The notes beneath the pieces are model-generated. The model was not told where the DNA came from, made no database searches, and saw only the letters and a list, made by a program, of their open reading frames with translations. The position numbers and the translations under genes are program-made. Shown here piece after piece: positions 16,883 through 25,794 of a DNA stretch of 42,282 nucleotides; the stretch's first letter is position 1, and each line of letters begins with the position of its first letter. Origin of the DNA: Candidatus Zhuqueibacterota bacterium (GTDB taxonomy: Bacteria; Zhuqueibacterota; QNDG01; JABMRT01); the NCBI GenBank assembly GCA_013202295.1, contig JABMRT010000191.1, forward strand, positions 1-42,282, given 5' to 3'.

Positions 16883-18355
16883 CTATTTCTTTTTACTCTT
16901 TTCACCCAAAGGCAGACTGAAGCAGAATGTGCTGCCCTGATTAAATTTTGAGGAGACAGTGATATCTCCCTCCATCAACTTCATGAATTCTTTGGCAATG
17001 TATAAACCCAATCCACAGCCACCCTTTGAAGAAGGCGCACCTGTGAAAATTTGATCCTTCGTAAACAATTTCTGTATGTTCTGCTTCATAATACCGCTCC
17101 CTGTATCTTTCACTTGAACTATTGCAGAACCGTTTTGAGTTTGTGTGGATATATGTATCGATCCCTTGTCTGTGAATTTAAGTGCATTGTGGATGATATT
17201 GCTCAGAGCTTCAATGTATTTATCGTGATCTGCCGAAACAAAAATGGGATTCTCCGGGATATCAACTATCAATTCGAGATCTCTGTCTATGGCATTTTGT
17301 TCGAATGGTTTAGCGGCGTCCTGCAGCATTTCACCCAGATTGACCTCCGCGATTTCAACCGAGATAATCCCCCGCTCGATTCTGGAAATATTTAGCAAAT
17401 CAGAAATAATTCTGTAATTTCTCTGATTAATTTCTTCCATTGCATGGAGATATTCGAGCTGCTTGTCTGTCAAATCTCCGGTCAGACCTGCCAGCATATT
17501 GTCAATACATCCCATCACAGCAGCGATGGGTGTTTTAAGCTGATGGGAGACGAGAGAGACGAAATCGCTTTTCATTTGTTCAATGCGTTTTCGTTCAGTG
17601 ATATCTCTTGCAATGATCGTAAAGAAAACATCTTCTTTAATTTCCCAAGTGGTGAGCGTGTACTCCATGGGAAACTCAGACCCGTTTTTATGCCAGCCAA
17701 AACTTTCAATCGTTTTTCCGATGATTTCAGATTCACCTGTCAGGATGAAACGGTTAATTTCATTCTCAAAGTCGAGCCGTAATCGTTCGGGCACAATAAA
17801 GCTGAAAGGTTTCCCAGCGATCTCTTCGTTTGGATACCCGAACAGATCTTCAACCGCTTGATTGCAGAAAGCGATATTGCTCTGACCATCAATGGTTAAA
17901 ATAGCCTCAGTAGCAGTATCGATCACAAATCGATATTTTTGCTCGGATTCACGCAACTGTCTTTCAAGTTTCATGCGATATAGCGCGAACTCGATCGTGG
18001 CTTTCAGTTCATGCTCCTGGAACGGTTTTACAACAAATCCATAAGGATCTACATTTTTCGCGCGGTCAATAATCTTTTCACCACCATAGGCGGTAATGAA
18101 AATCACAGGAATATCACATTCCTTCCGGATCTCGCCGGCTGCTGTAATACCGTCCATGCGATCCTTACCTGGCATCATAATATCCATCAAAATCAGATCA
18201 GGACGATGCGATTTGGCCAGTTGCACAGCTTCTTCACCGGACGAAGCAACAGCGACGACCTCATACCCCATTGAATTTAAGAATTCTTCCAACTGATTGG
18301 TGATAATAACCTCATCATCAACCAGCATCAATTTTGCTTTCTGTTGTTCTCCCAT
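16883..18355 (-). CDS. Soluble hybrid sensor kinase: REC-PAS-HisKA-HATPase
   Basis: The domain order is an N-terminal receiver (about residues 7-120, Asp in LILMDIMMPG, Lys in VVKPFQ), a PAS domain with PAC tail (about 130-255, IARDITERK), a dimerisation/phospho-acceptor helix with His in VSHQLKTPI, and an ATPase domain with N-box (NIIHNALKFTDKG), DTGSGI and GLGLYIAKE. It has no membrane segments, so it is cytoplasmic and sees a signal through PAS or through phosphorylation of its own receiver. The frame could start at GTG 18370; ATG 18355 with AAGGA close upstream is also good and is chosen. It forms an operon with the response regulator at 16484-16873 and sits between two NSS transporter genes. 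Confidence 0.92.
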   Translation of the reverse strand: MGEQQKAKLMLVDDEVIITNQLEEFLNSMGYEVVAVASSGEEAVQLAKSHRPDLILMDIMMPGKDRMDGITAAGEIRKECDIPVIFITAYGGEKIIDRAKNVDPYGFVVKPFQEHELKATIEFALYRMKLERQLRESEQKYRFVIDTATEAILTIDGQSNIAFCNQAVEDLFGYPNEEIAGKPFSFIVPERLRLDFENEINRFILTGESEIIGKTIESFGWHKNGSEFPMEYTLTTWEIKEDVFFTIIARDITERKRIEQMKSDFVSLVSHQLKTPIAAVMGCIDNMLAGLTGDLTDKQLEYLHAMEEINQRNYRIISDLLNISRIERGIISVEIAEVNLGEMLQDAAKPFEQNAIDRDLELIVDIPENPIFVSADHDKYIEALSNIIHNALKFTDKGSIHISTQTQNGSAIVQVKDTGSGIMKQNIQKLFTKDQIFTGAPSSKGGCGLGLYIAKEFMKLMEGDITVSSKFNQGSTFCFSLPLGEKSKKK

Positions 18356-18516
18356 AATCCTTCGATTCACCTTCTATAAATTAATCTAAACTTAATGATT
18401 AAAGTGAAATGAAGCAACAATATTTATATGATATACTCGATGATTCGGCTTCACTCATTCAAACATCTGAATATCTTCACATACTGGATTCCAAATCATC
18501 AATTTGTCAATTACTT

Positions 18517-18633
18517 TTATTTTTTAATGAAATCCGTCGGACGGTTTTTCATGGCAATCACAAGACAAATTGCCAAACCGCCATAAAGAATCAGGCAGCC
18601 GAAGGTCATCATCAGCCATGCAGACAGGGGCAT
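18517..18633 (-). CDS. MetS-like small subunit of an NSS transporter (38 aa)
   Basis: This tiny frame overlaps the stop codon of the NSS gene by one base (TAATG), with AAGGAG six bases before its ATG. The product is a single membrane helix with a short basic tail: SAWLMMTFGCLILYGG followed by LAICLVIAMKNRP. It fits the MetS/MaAIMP family of small subunits needed by NSS amino-acid importers such as the methionine/alanine MetPS system: a hydrophobic helix containing a (W/Y)GG step and ending in Met-Lys. The context makes it the partner of the 18633-20117 transporter. Confidence is high for a real gene and good for the family. Confidence 0.8.
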   Translation of the reverse strand: MPLSAWLMMTFGCLILYGGLAICLVIAMKNRPTDFIKK

Positions 18634-20117
18634 TATTTCTCCTTGTTATGGATTGAATCAGTATGACTTGATATTTTATAGAGTATTACAGCGAGCAACA
18701 AAAATATCGCGAGTACACCCCACCCACCAATCCAGGTCGCCCATCTTGGGTATCCCTGATAGCTGCTCTTGAATTCATTGATCAGATTCACGATGAGGAT
18801 CACAGTTAGTATGGCTGGAGTAACATAACGCAAAGCCCAAATCCACCAGACACCCAGCTTGACCTCAGAAATCTCATTCAGATAGACACGAAAATCCTGA
18901 ACACGATCGAGATATCCCACAATGAGACATTGCCCCAAACCGGCCGCGACCAGTCCGAAATCACAAATCCATTTATCAATAATGTCAAACCAGTAAAATC
19001 CACCCTTGGTTATAAATATTAGTGAGATCGGAAAGGCAATCGCGACAAACACAAATGCCAGCTTCCCCGGGGATTGATTCCATTTATCACGCACTCCTGT
19101 GGTAAAAGCTTCTTGAAGAGCGAATGCGGAATCAATGCCTAACGTCAGCAGGGTGACAAAGAAAATGATTCCGAAAAAGCTATTTAGAGCGGGCAATTGC
19201 GAGATTGCAATCGGAAAAGCCACAAAGGCCAAACCGGTCCCGCTGGCAGTGACTTCAGGAACAGGCACACCCTGAACACGCGCGAGATACCCCAGCATGG
19301 AAAAGACCACAAAACCGGCGAAAAAGCTGATCCCGCAATTCGCCAATCCGGTAATCAGAGCGCTATTTGTGATCTCGGCTCTTTTTCCTAAATAGGATCC
19401 ATATCCTATCATGACACCAGAGGCCAGGCTTAATGAGAAAAAGATCTGCCCGTAAGCACGCAGCCAAATTGCAGGAGAAGCCAACATTTTGAAATCAGGT
19501 GTGAGATAATAGCGAATCCCATCGAGAGCGCCCGGCAATGTGAGCCCTCGAATTAAAAGAACAACAAGCAGAATGAGAGGTAGAGGGACCGTAATGAAAA
19601 CAACTTTACTTACGTTTCGAACGCCTTTGCGCAGGATGAGAAACACGGTCGCCCATGTCAACGCCATACCGATTACGAGATACCAGAGAGGCGTACCGAG
19701 TTCCGCCGGGCCGGATGACCGCTGAAGAATGGTATTGATAAAAAAGGATTCAGCCTGATCTCCCCAGCCTGAATGAACGGCATGCCATAAATACACCCAT
19801 GACCATGCCAGTATGGTACTATAATAAATCACGATGCCGGCGCTGAGACCCACCGTCCACCATCCGAAGAGTTCAAGTTTGGGCCGGATCGCACCAAAAG
19901 CCCCGGGTGCCCCGCGTTGCATGCGCTGTCCCAGTCCCATTTCGAGAATCAACATGGGAATACCGGCAGTAAACAGAGCTATGAAATAAGGGATCAGAAA
20001 CGCGCCCCCGCCGCTTTGATAGGCTACATAGGGAAAACGCCAGACGTTCCCCAATCCAACCGCAGAGCCAATCGCCGCCATAATAAAAGCTGTTCTACTG
20101 TGCCACCGTTCACGCAT
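18633..20117 (-). CDS. Neurotransmitter:sodium symporter (NSS), second copy
   Basis: This 494-residue LeuT-fold amino-acid symporter opens with the TM1 sodium/substrate motif GSAVGLGNVWRFPY. TM6 is in FFSLSLASGVMIGYGSY and TM8 in LTLGIDSAFALQEA. It has twelve predicted helices, the last one (GGWGVLAIFLLLAVILYK) near the C-terminus. Unlike the 14844 paralog it has no insertion between TM9 and TM10. It is followed in overlap by a MetS-like small subunit, which suggests a methionine/alanine-type importer, although the substrate cannot be read from the sequence. AGGA lies upstream of the ATG. Confidence 0.92.
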   Translation of the reverse strand: MRERWHSRTAFIMAAIGSAVGLGNVWRFPYVAYQSGGGAFLIPYFIALFTAGIPMLILEMGLGQRMQRGAPGAFGAIRPKLELFGWWTVGLSAGIVIYYSTILAWSWVYLWHAVHSGWGDQAESFFINTILQRSSGPAELGTPLWYLVIGMALTWATVFLILRKGVRNVSKVVFITVPLPLILLVVLLIRGLTLPGALDGIRYYLTPDFKMLASPAIWLRAYGQIFFSLSLASGVMIGYGSYLGKRAEITNSALITGLANCGISFFAGFVVFSMLGYLARVQGVPVPEVTASGTGLAFVAFPIAISQLPALNSFFGIIFFVTLLTLGIDSAFALQEAFTTGVRDKWNQSPGKLAFVFVAIAFPISLIFITKGGFYWFDIIDKWICDFGLVAAGLGQCLIVGYLDRVQDFRVYLNEISEVKLGVWWIWALRYVTPAILTVILIVNLINEFKSSYQGYPRWATWIGGWGVLAIFLLLAVILYKISSHTDSIHNKEK

Positions 20118-20254
20118 TCAGTTCAGATCCTGACTCAATTTTAATTTGGGAATTGAAAGAAAAGACATGTTCATCCTATTCTGATACCAACGAATTGCAC
20201 TTTGAAATTATCTCATCCTACAATTGGATTCTTGATGCACTTGCCAGGGAGAAC

Positions 20255-20995
20255 CTACTCTCCCGCATTCTTAATATCTTCTGCAATTTCTGGATAATAT
20301 TTGACCATGCAATCCTCACAGATCCCATGGGAAAATTCCACCTCAGCACGATCTCCGATATATTTTTCGATTTTCTGCCAATAACCTTCATCATCACGAA
20401 CATTCTTACAATGCATACAAACGGGCAATAAACCACGAAGTTCTTTCACTTGGGCCAACTGTTCAGCCGCCTGTCTATTAGATGCAAACACCTGCTGTAC
20501 AAGATCTGCGATTAATTGGAAAGCAGAATTTTTTTGGCCCAAATCTCCGAGTTCTGAAAATAGATTTTGAAGATGTCGTGCATAACCTTCTTCAGGGGAT
20601 TGATTACCTGTTTCTTGTTTCATAAGGTGAAAAAGCGCCTCAAACGCCGGATGCAGCATGTAAAATTCGAGGCGGTATGCAGTCAGAAAAAGTTGTTCTC
20701 GATCATCATATTGGATATTTTTAATCGTTTCTTCAACCTGTTTGGAGATGGACCGCAACTCACTGAGTACCCGTGTGGGATAATCAAACACGTCACGGAT
20801 GCGTCCCGCTTCGGTCAACTCTATAAGAGATTTCCAGTATTGGAGATGCTCCCCTTCCTGGACTGCCATGGATCGCCAGAAAGTTTTCATCTTCTCATCC
20901 GAAGACTGCTCCGAGACAGACTGATAATAACCCATCGCCATCTTCTCAAGTTCGATGGCTTCATTTAAAATATCAAAGAGTACATCCACTGCCAT
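20255..20995 (-). CDS. Ferritin-like/rubrerythrin-type domain fused to a CxxC-CxxC domain
   Basis: The N-terminal ~160 residues are helical with ferritin-like carboxylate motifs: EAIELEKMAMGYY, then QEGEHLQYW (ExxH), and in the second half a helix with LEFYMLHPAFEAL. The C-terminal ~55 residues carry Cys193-x-x-Cys196 and Cys226-x-x-Cys229 in the pattern CMHCKNVRDDEGYW...HGICEDC. That domain usually ends PAS/receiver signalling proteins and probably binds zinc. The protein is cytoplasmic, about 246 residues, with GAGGAATAG before the ATG. The combination suggests redox or metal sensing feeding signalling, which is inference. No partner shares its transcript; the NSS gene begins 137 bp downstream. 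Confidence 0.75.
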   Translation of the reverse strand: MAVDVLFDILNEAIELEKMAMGYYQSVSEQSSDEKMKTFWRSMAVQEGEHLQYWKSLIELTEAGRIRDVFDYPTRVLSELRSISKQVEETIKNIQYDDREQLFLTAYRLEFYMLHPAFEALFHLMKQETGNQSPEEGYARHLQNLFSELGDLGQKNSAFQLIADLVQQVFASNRQAAEQLAQVKELRGLLPVCMHCKNVRDDEGYWQKIEKYIGDRAEVEFSHGICEDCMVKYYPEIAEDIKNAGE

Positions 20996-21227
20996 CTATT
21001 CCTCACGATCTATCCAATTGGTATCAATCAGACCTGATGTGGATGCATAAATAATGCCTGAATAACGGTTTTTGTGCAAATTCCGAAAGAATTCGAATGC
21101 GCCGCAATTCATGGAATATTTTTTAAATAATCATGGGGAAGTTTTTTCTTAAAAACCAATCCGGAGAATAATCTTTAACTGTGAAAGGAAAGGATAAATT
21201 GCCCTGTCGTTCAATAGAGTGCAGACA

Positions 21228-22481
21228 CTATTCTACATTCAATTCCTGAAAATACAACAATCTGGTTTCCATGGCTGAATATTCAGAACCCATCACCTCA
21301 ACAATTATAAAAAAGAATTCCGGAAAATTTGGATTTTGATGTTTTATCTGTTTATACAGAGTTGACAAACTTGAATTTCTGCACAGCATACGCACGATCT
21401 CAATTTGCGCGGGATAGGCAAATCCGGTCAGAATCATATAATTCTCTTCCTTATTTCCCGGAAGTTTTGCGATCATTCCCAAATCGGAATAGCGCCCATC
21501 TTTTAATATACTGGACTTATAAGTGATCACTGAATCCGGATTCGTTCGTTCGACAATAATATTCCCTCTCCAGAAATCCGAATCCGCATATTTGTATTTG
21601 ACAGGCAGCTTATCCATGATAAATTCAAACTGGCGTAAATTTCTAAATCCACCGATATAGATGATATTTTGATCATTAATTTTTAATAAATCAAAATGGG
21701 AAGACATGTATATAGAAGACAGTTCTATATTCACTTTTCTGCTGAATGAATAATAGACATGACTCAAATCGGTGATATTAAAAATGCTGTTTAGCGGAAG
21801 CGATCCCTGATCCATCATAATGAGCTGACGATCGGGGTGACTTTCTCCGAATTGAATGAATTTGTCGGCAATGTTGATCTCATGGTCGATGATAAATCGA
21901 TATCGCTTCAATTGATTGTCATATTCCTGATATAAAAAATGATCTCCAATTAACAGGGTTGTACTGAGATTATTCTTAAAAAACGTCGACCAGATGGGAT
22001 CATCCAGATGAATCGGCTCCTCAATAAAGCGACAAGATTTTGTTAGCTTGTAATATTGATATATAAAATAAGCACTGACTATAAGAAGAATGATAAGGAG
22101 AATTGATAGAATAAGATTTCCAGAAGAAAGAGATCGCCTTTTTTTATTTAATACTTTCTCCTTCTCTTGAAATTTGACTTCATAATGCCCTTTGGGGATG
22201 ACTAGCCAAATATTATCAGCTTTTCCCTCATTCTCGTAGTATGATTTAATTTTTTGTCTTAACCGATGTGCATAATAGCGAACCAGAGTATCTTCTGATG
22301 GATTGAAATCTTTGTCTTTTTTAAAGACATCAATAGCAATCGAATATTCTTTGGGAATATTACCCTGAATGGATGATTCAACAAGATAGGTCAGAAGAGT
22401 AATATATTTTTCAGCATTATGAAAATACTCGCTGGAGACGATCTTTTCAAGAATGCTATTTTTTGTGGGTGTGTCAATCAT
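21228..22481 (-). CDS. ToxR-like membrane-anchored winged-helix regulator
   Basis: Residues 1-105 form a DNA-binding winged-helix domain of the type seen in front of TPR or cyclase modules, with YSIAIDVFKKDKDFNP, LVRYYAHRLRQKIKSYY and VIPKGHYEVKF. After a basic linker (NKKRR) there is one membrane helix (about 122-144), then ~270 extracytoplasmic residues of unknown fold. The layout is that of a one-step transmembrane transcription factor sensing periplasmic conditions. It is divergent from the chitin operon across a 254-bp intergenic region, so control of that operon by it is the natural inference. The ribosome site is weak, and A+T content is higher than in genes to the left. Confidence 0.75.
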   Translation of the reverse strand: MIDTPTKNSILEKIVSSEYFHNAEKYITLLTYLVESSIQGNIPKEYSIAIDVFKKDKDFNPSEDTLVRYYAHRLRQKIKSYYENEGKADNIWLVIPKGHYEVKFQEKEKVLNKKRRSLSSGNLILSILLIILLIVSAYFIYQYYKLTKSCRFIEEPIHLDDPIWSTFFKNNLSTTLLIGDHFLYQEYDNQLKRYRFIIDHEINIADKFIQFGESHPDRQLIMMDQGSLPLNSIFNITDLSHVYYSFSRKVNIELSSIYMSSHFDLLKINDQNIIYIGGFRNLRQFEFIMDKLPVKYKYADSDFWRGNIIVERTNPDSVITYKSSILKDGRYSDLGMIAKLPGNKEENYMILTGFAYPAQIEIVRMLCRNSSLSTLYKQIKHQNPNFPEFFFIIVEVMGSEYSAMETRLLYFQELNVE

Positions 22482-22735
22482 ACGATCACTTATTTTTTTG
22501 AATTATAATGATTTTTTTTTACTCTGGCAAGTCCTTATTTTTATTATTTTAATATTTACACTGCTACTGTGAGCTAACAGTGTGACAACAGTTCCTATCT
22601 TGTATCTTTCAATCCTTTATATTTATATTGAAGTTATTATTTTATTGAAGGTATTCGGACTCAATATTACCATGAAAGCAAATTCATTTTGTTTGTATTG
22701 TTGGCCAATTCAAAAATAACAATTGGAGATACGTC
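22482..22735. promoter_or_regulatory. Divergent control region of the chitin operon
   Basis: This A/T-rich region separates the regulator and receptor genes. ACTGT-GAGCTA-ACAGT (22566-22581) is an interrupted palindrome, with an outer ACACTG/CAGTGT pair around it, and is a candidate binding site. TTGAAG (22645-22650), 17 bases, then TACCAT (22668-22673) is a weak plus-strand promoter candidate. GGAG precedes the receptor ATG by seven bases. All assignments here are tentative. Confidence 0.4.
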
Positions 22736-25660
22736 ATGAAGTATCGAAGCATTCTTTTCGTGCATCTGTTTTCAATTTTAATGATCATCCCATGTTATTT
22801 ATACGCAGCTACTAAGGCGAGCATCGAAGGGAATATCACAGACACCACAACCGGACAGGCTCTGCCCGGCGCAAATGTTTTTCTTGCCGGCACCAGCATA
22901 GGCACTGCGACAAACTTAAATGGAAAATTCAGTCTTACGAACATCCCGCCGGGTGAATATACATTGCACGTTAAATATATTGGATATCAAGCCATTGAGA
23001 TTCCCATTCAATTGCAAACCGGAGAATCGCTTATAAAGAATATCGAACTGGAATCGGTGGTTCTTCAAGGCCAAGAAGTCGGTATAACCGTTCAGGCAGA
23101 GGGTCAGAACGAAGCCATCAACAGACAGTTGACATCACGTTCAATTATAGAGGTAGTATCTTCGGCCCGTATTCGGGAATTGCCGGATGCGACTGCAGCA
23201 GAATCAGTGGCAAGATTACCTGGGGTATCCCTTTCAAGAGAAGGTGGTGAAGGTACAAAAGTCGTTATTCGAGGAATGAGTTCTGAACATAATAAGGTAA
23301 ATATTGAAGGAATAGAAATAGCCTCAACCGATAGGGATAATCGCAGTGTAGATATCAGTATGATTTCACCCTATATGCTAGAGAGTATTGAAGTTCAAAA
23401 AGCAGTTACTGCTGATCACGATGGCGATGCCATGGGGGGAACTGTAAATTTTATCATAAGAGAAGCATCGCCGGAGTGGGATTTTGATGTTATAGCTCAG
23501 GAAGTGCATAATGGTTTAAGGAATACTTATGAAGATTACAAATTGGTTGGTAGTATTGATAACAGGTTTTTTAATGATTTATTTGGGGTGTTTTTACAGG
23601 TAGATGTTGAAAACAGAACCCGTGACTCTGAAACCCTTACTGCTGAATATCAGCTTCCTAAACCCAAATTGAATCAGGATAATATTACTTATGTAAATAA
23701 TGTTTTATTGGAAGATATATATAGAGATAAAAAACGTCTTGGTGGCGCAGTGGTACTGGATTACAGATTACCGACTACACATATTAAATCTGTCAATTTT
23801 TTGAGTAAAATCGATACAGATGTTGACACCTATTCAGAGCTGTGTGATGCTGAGGGAGCGTTTCAAGGTCACAGGTCTTCTTTTAGAGAAGAGAATATAT
23901 CTCTCTTAACCAATAGTATTCATGTAACTCAAAATTTTCCGAATGCAAAATTATTTTTAAGGGCATCACGTGCTGAATCGGTTAATGATGTTCCTAATGA
24001 TGCTTTCTGGAATTTTCGAAATAACTCTGGTCTGGAAGCGGGTTTCAATGTACAAACTTCGCCACAGGATCTTTTTCGTTATGCCAGAAATGATACGGCT
24101 GCAGAGTTTTTAAGGATGATCGATTGGAATAGTCATAGAAATGAAGAAACGATTTGGGAATACAAAACAGATTTCGAATACGACTATGCTTTTTCTAAAC
24201 AAGTTGCTGGAAAACTTAAAATCGGTGGAAAATACAAAGAAAAGACTCGGTCTTATGACCATAATAGTACATTTATCGATGCATACCTGGAGAGCACCAA
24301 AGGGGCCAGAAATGCCATTATCGATTATCTTGGTCTGTCTCTTCCACATGATGTCAGGGAATTGCCCCTTTTGTATTTTATGGACGACAGTTACGATAAT
24401 GACAATTACTTGAATGGCGATTTCAGTATGGGGCCCTTTCCTGATACCGATATGTTAAGAGAAGTTATCCATATGATCAGTAATTCGTTATTCCCTGCTA
24501 GCGTGTACAGTGGAGGAGAAATCGTCCCTGATGCTGTTGAGTCCATAAGGCATGATTATTCTGGAAATGAGTATTATAGTGGTGCATATATCATGACTGA
24601 TATGAAGATCGGGGAAAAAATTGAATTTAATCCTGGTTTGAGATATGAACACAATGTGACCAAGTATACAGGTATTCGGGGTGATATTACAACAGGAGGA
24701 ACTCCAGACAGAGAATGGACAGTCTGGCACGATACCACCCTAAGTAGGTCAAATGATTTCTGGCTTCCGATGATCCATTTGAAAGTTAAACCAACTGGTT
24801 GGCTTGATATTCATCTGGCCTATACCGAATCGATTTCCAGACCTGATTACACTTCAATCATCCCATCGTATCTAATCAATAGAACCACTATTGATGACTA
24901 TGGGAACATCGGGCTGAAACCATCCCACTCAGAAAATATCGACCTTCAATTTTCAATTCACAGCAATGAAATTGGTTTGCTGACTCTTGGTGGTTTTCAT
25001 AAGACCATTTATAACCAGATATTTGCCACCGGAGGAAGAGTGGTTCCTGACTCAGCGGCTGCCTATGAGTATCCAGGGTTGGAAGAGTATCAATGGGATA
25101 ATGTCATTGGGAGCAAGATCTATACGTATGTCAATAATCCGAACAAAGGAACGGTCTGGGGGCTGGAATTTGGATGGCAGACGCATTTCTGGTATTTGCC
25201 AAGTTTCCTAAAGGGATTGGTATTTAATGGAAATTATACACATATCTTCTCTGAAACCAAATATCCAAGAACAACAATTGAATTTGATTATACTACATTT
25301 CAACAGACCAACAACGACACTTCGTATACGGCCCGATTTATCAATCAGCCCAAAGATATTGTGAATCTGGCATTCGGGTATGATTACAAAGGTTTCTCAG
25401 GTCGTATTTCCATGCTGTATCAATCCAATGTCTTTGCAGAGAATGATTTTTGGCCGGAATTAAGAGCAACCACGGCTGAGTATATTCGATGGGATATTTC
25501 TATCAAACAGCAATTGCCAGTTAAAAATTTAGATTTCACATTGAATTTTGTGAACTTAAATGCTGAAATTGATAAGAATATTAATCAAAGTACAGGAAAT
25601 CCGACCTTAAGAGAAAACTACGGTCGCAACATAATTGCAGGATTGCGTTATACATTTTAG
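22736..25660 (+). CDS. TonB-dependent receptor, chitooligosaccharide uptake (inferred)
   Basis: This 974-residue outer-membrane receptor has a signal peptide (about residues 1-24) and a carboxypeptidase-regulatory-like beta domain (about 28-110; IEGNITDTTTGQALPGANV, then LNGKFSLTNIPPGEY). The plug (about 130-245) has ELPDATAAESVARLPGVS, VVIRGM and GGTVNFI, then a 22-strand barrel ends in the aromatic terminus RYTF. It resembles the Xanthomonas/Caulobacter-type receptors used for plant and chitin glycans. It is the first gene of a seven-gene plus-strand operon with chitinase and chitobiose phosphorylase, so chitooligosaccharides are the inferred cargo. There is no SusD partner; a secreted beta-helix protein occupies that position. 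Confidence 0.92.
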   Translation: MKYRSILFVHLFSILMIIPCYLYAATKASIEGNITDTTTGQALPGANVFLAGTSIGTATNLNGKFSLTNIPPGEYTLHVKYIGYQAIEIPIQLQTGESLIKNIELESVVLQGQEVGITVQAEGQNEAINRQLTSRSIIEVVSSARIRELPDATAAESVARLPGVSLSREGGEGTKVVIRGMSSEHNKVNIEGIEIASTDRDNRSVDISMISPYMLESIEVQKAVTADHDGDAMGGTVNFIIREASPEWDFDVIAQEVHNGLRNTYEDYKLVGSIDNRFFNDLFGVFLQVDVENRTRDSETLTAEYQLPKPKLNQDNITYVNNVLLEDIYRDKKRLGGAVVLDYRLPTTHIKSVNFLSKIDTDVDTYSELCDAEGAFQGHRSSFREENISLLTNSIHVTQNFPNAKLFLRASRAESVNDVPNDAFWNFRNNSGLEAGFNVQTSPQDLFRYARNDTAAEFLRMIDWNSHRNEETIWEYKTDFEYDYAFSKQVAGKLKIGGKYKEKTRSYDHNSTFIDAYLESTKGARNAIIDYLGLSLPHDVRELPLLYFMDDSYDNDNYLNGDFSMGPFPDTDMLREVIHMISNSLFPASVYSGGEIVPDAVESIRHDYSGNEYYSGAYIMTDMKIGEKIEFNPGLRYEHNVTKYTGIRGDITTGGTPDREWTVWHDTTLSRSNDFWLPMIHLKVKPTGWLDIHLAYTESISRPDYTSIIPSYLINRTTIDDYGNIGLKPSHSENIDLQFSIHSNEIGLLTLGGFHKTIYNQIFATGGRVVPDSAAAYEYPGLEEYQWDNVIGSKIYTYVNNPNKGTVWGLEFGWQTHFWYLPSFLKGLVFNGNYTHIFSETKYPRTTIEFDYTTFQQTNNDTSYTARFINQPKDIVNLAFGYDYKGFSGRISMLYQSNVFAENDFWPELRATTAEYIRWDISIKQQLPVKNLDFTLNFVNLNAEIDKNINQSTGNPTLRENYGRNIIAGLRYTF

Positions 25661-25794
25661 TTGATAGATAAACAAGATAAGGAGGTAGAAAAACATTTTT
25701 TAAATGCATCAAAACAAAAAAAGGGGAGGTGATAACAAAAAGAGTTATTTTTTGTGGAAGAGAAAATAAAATATAACATCAAGGAGAAAGAGTT

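Noticed and set aside
25704-25769. Possible 21-codon basic leader peptide before the beta-helix gene
   Set aside because: The nearest GGAGG is about 19 bases from its ATG and the composition is low-complexity Lys/Asn; not supportable as a gene.
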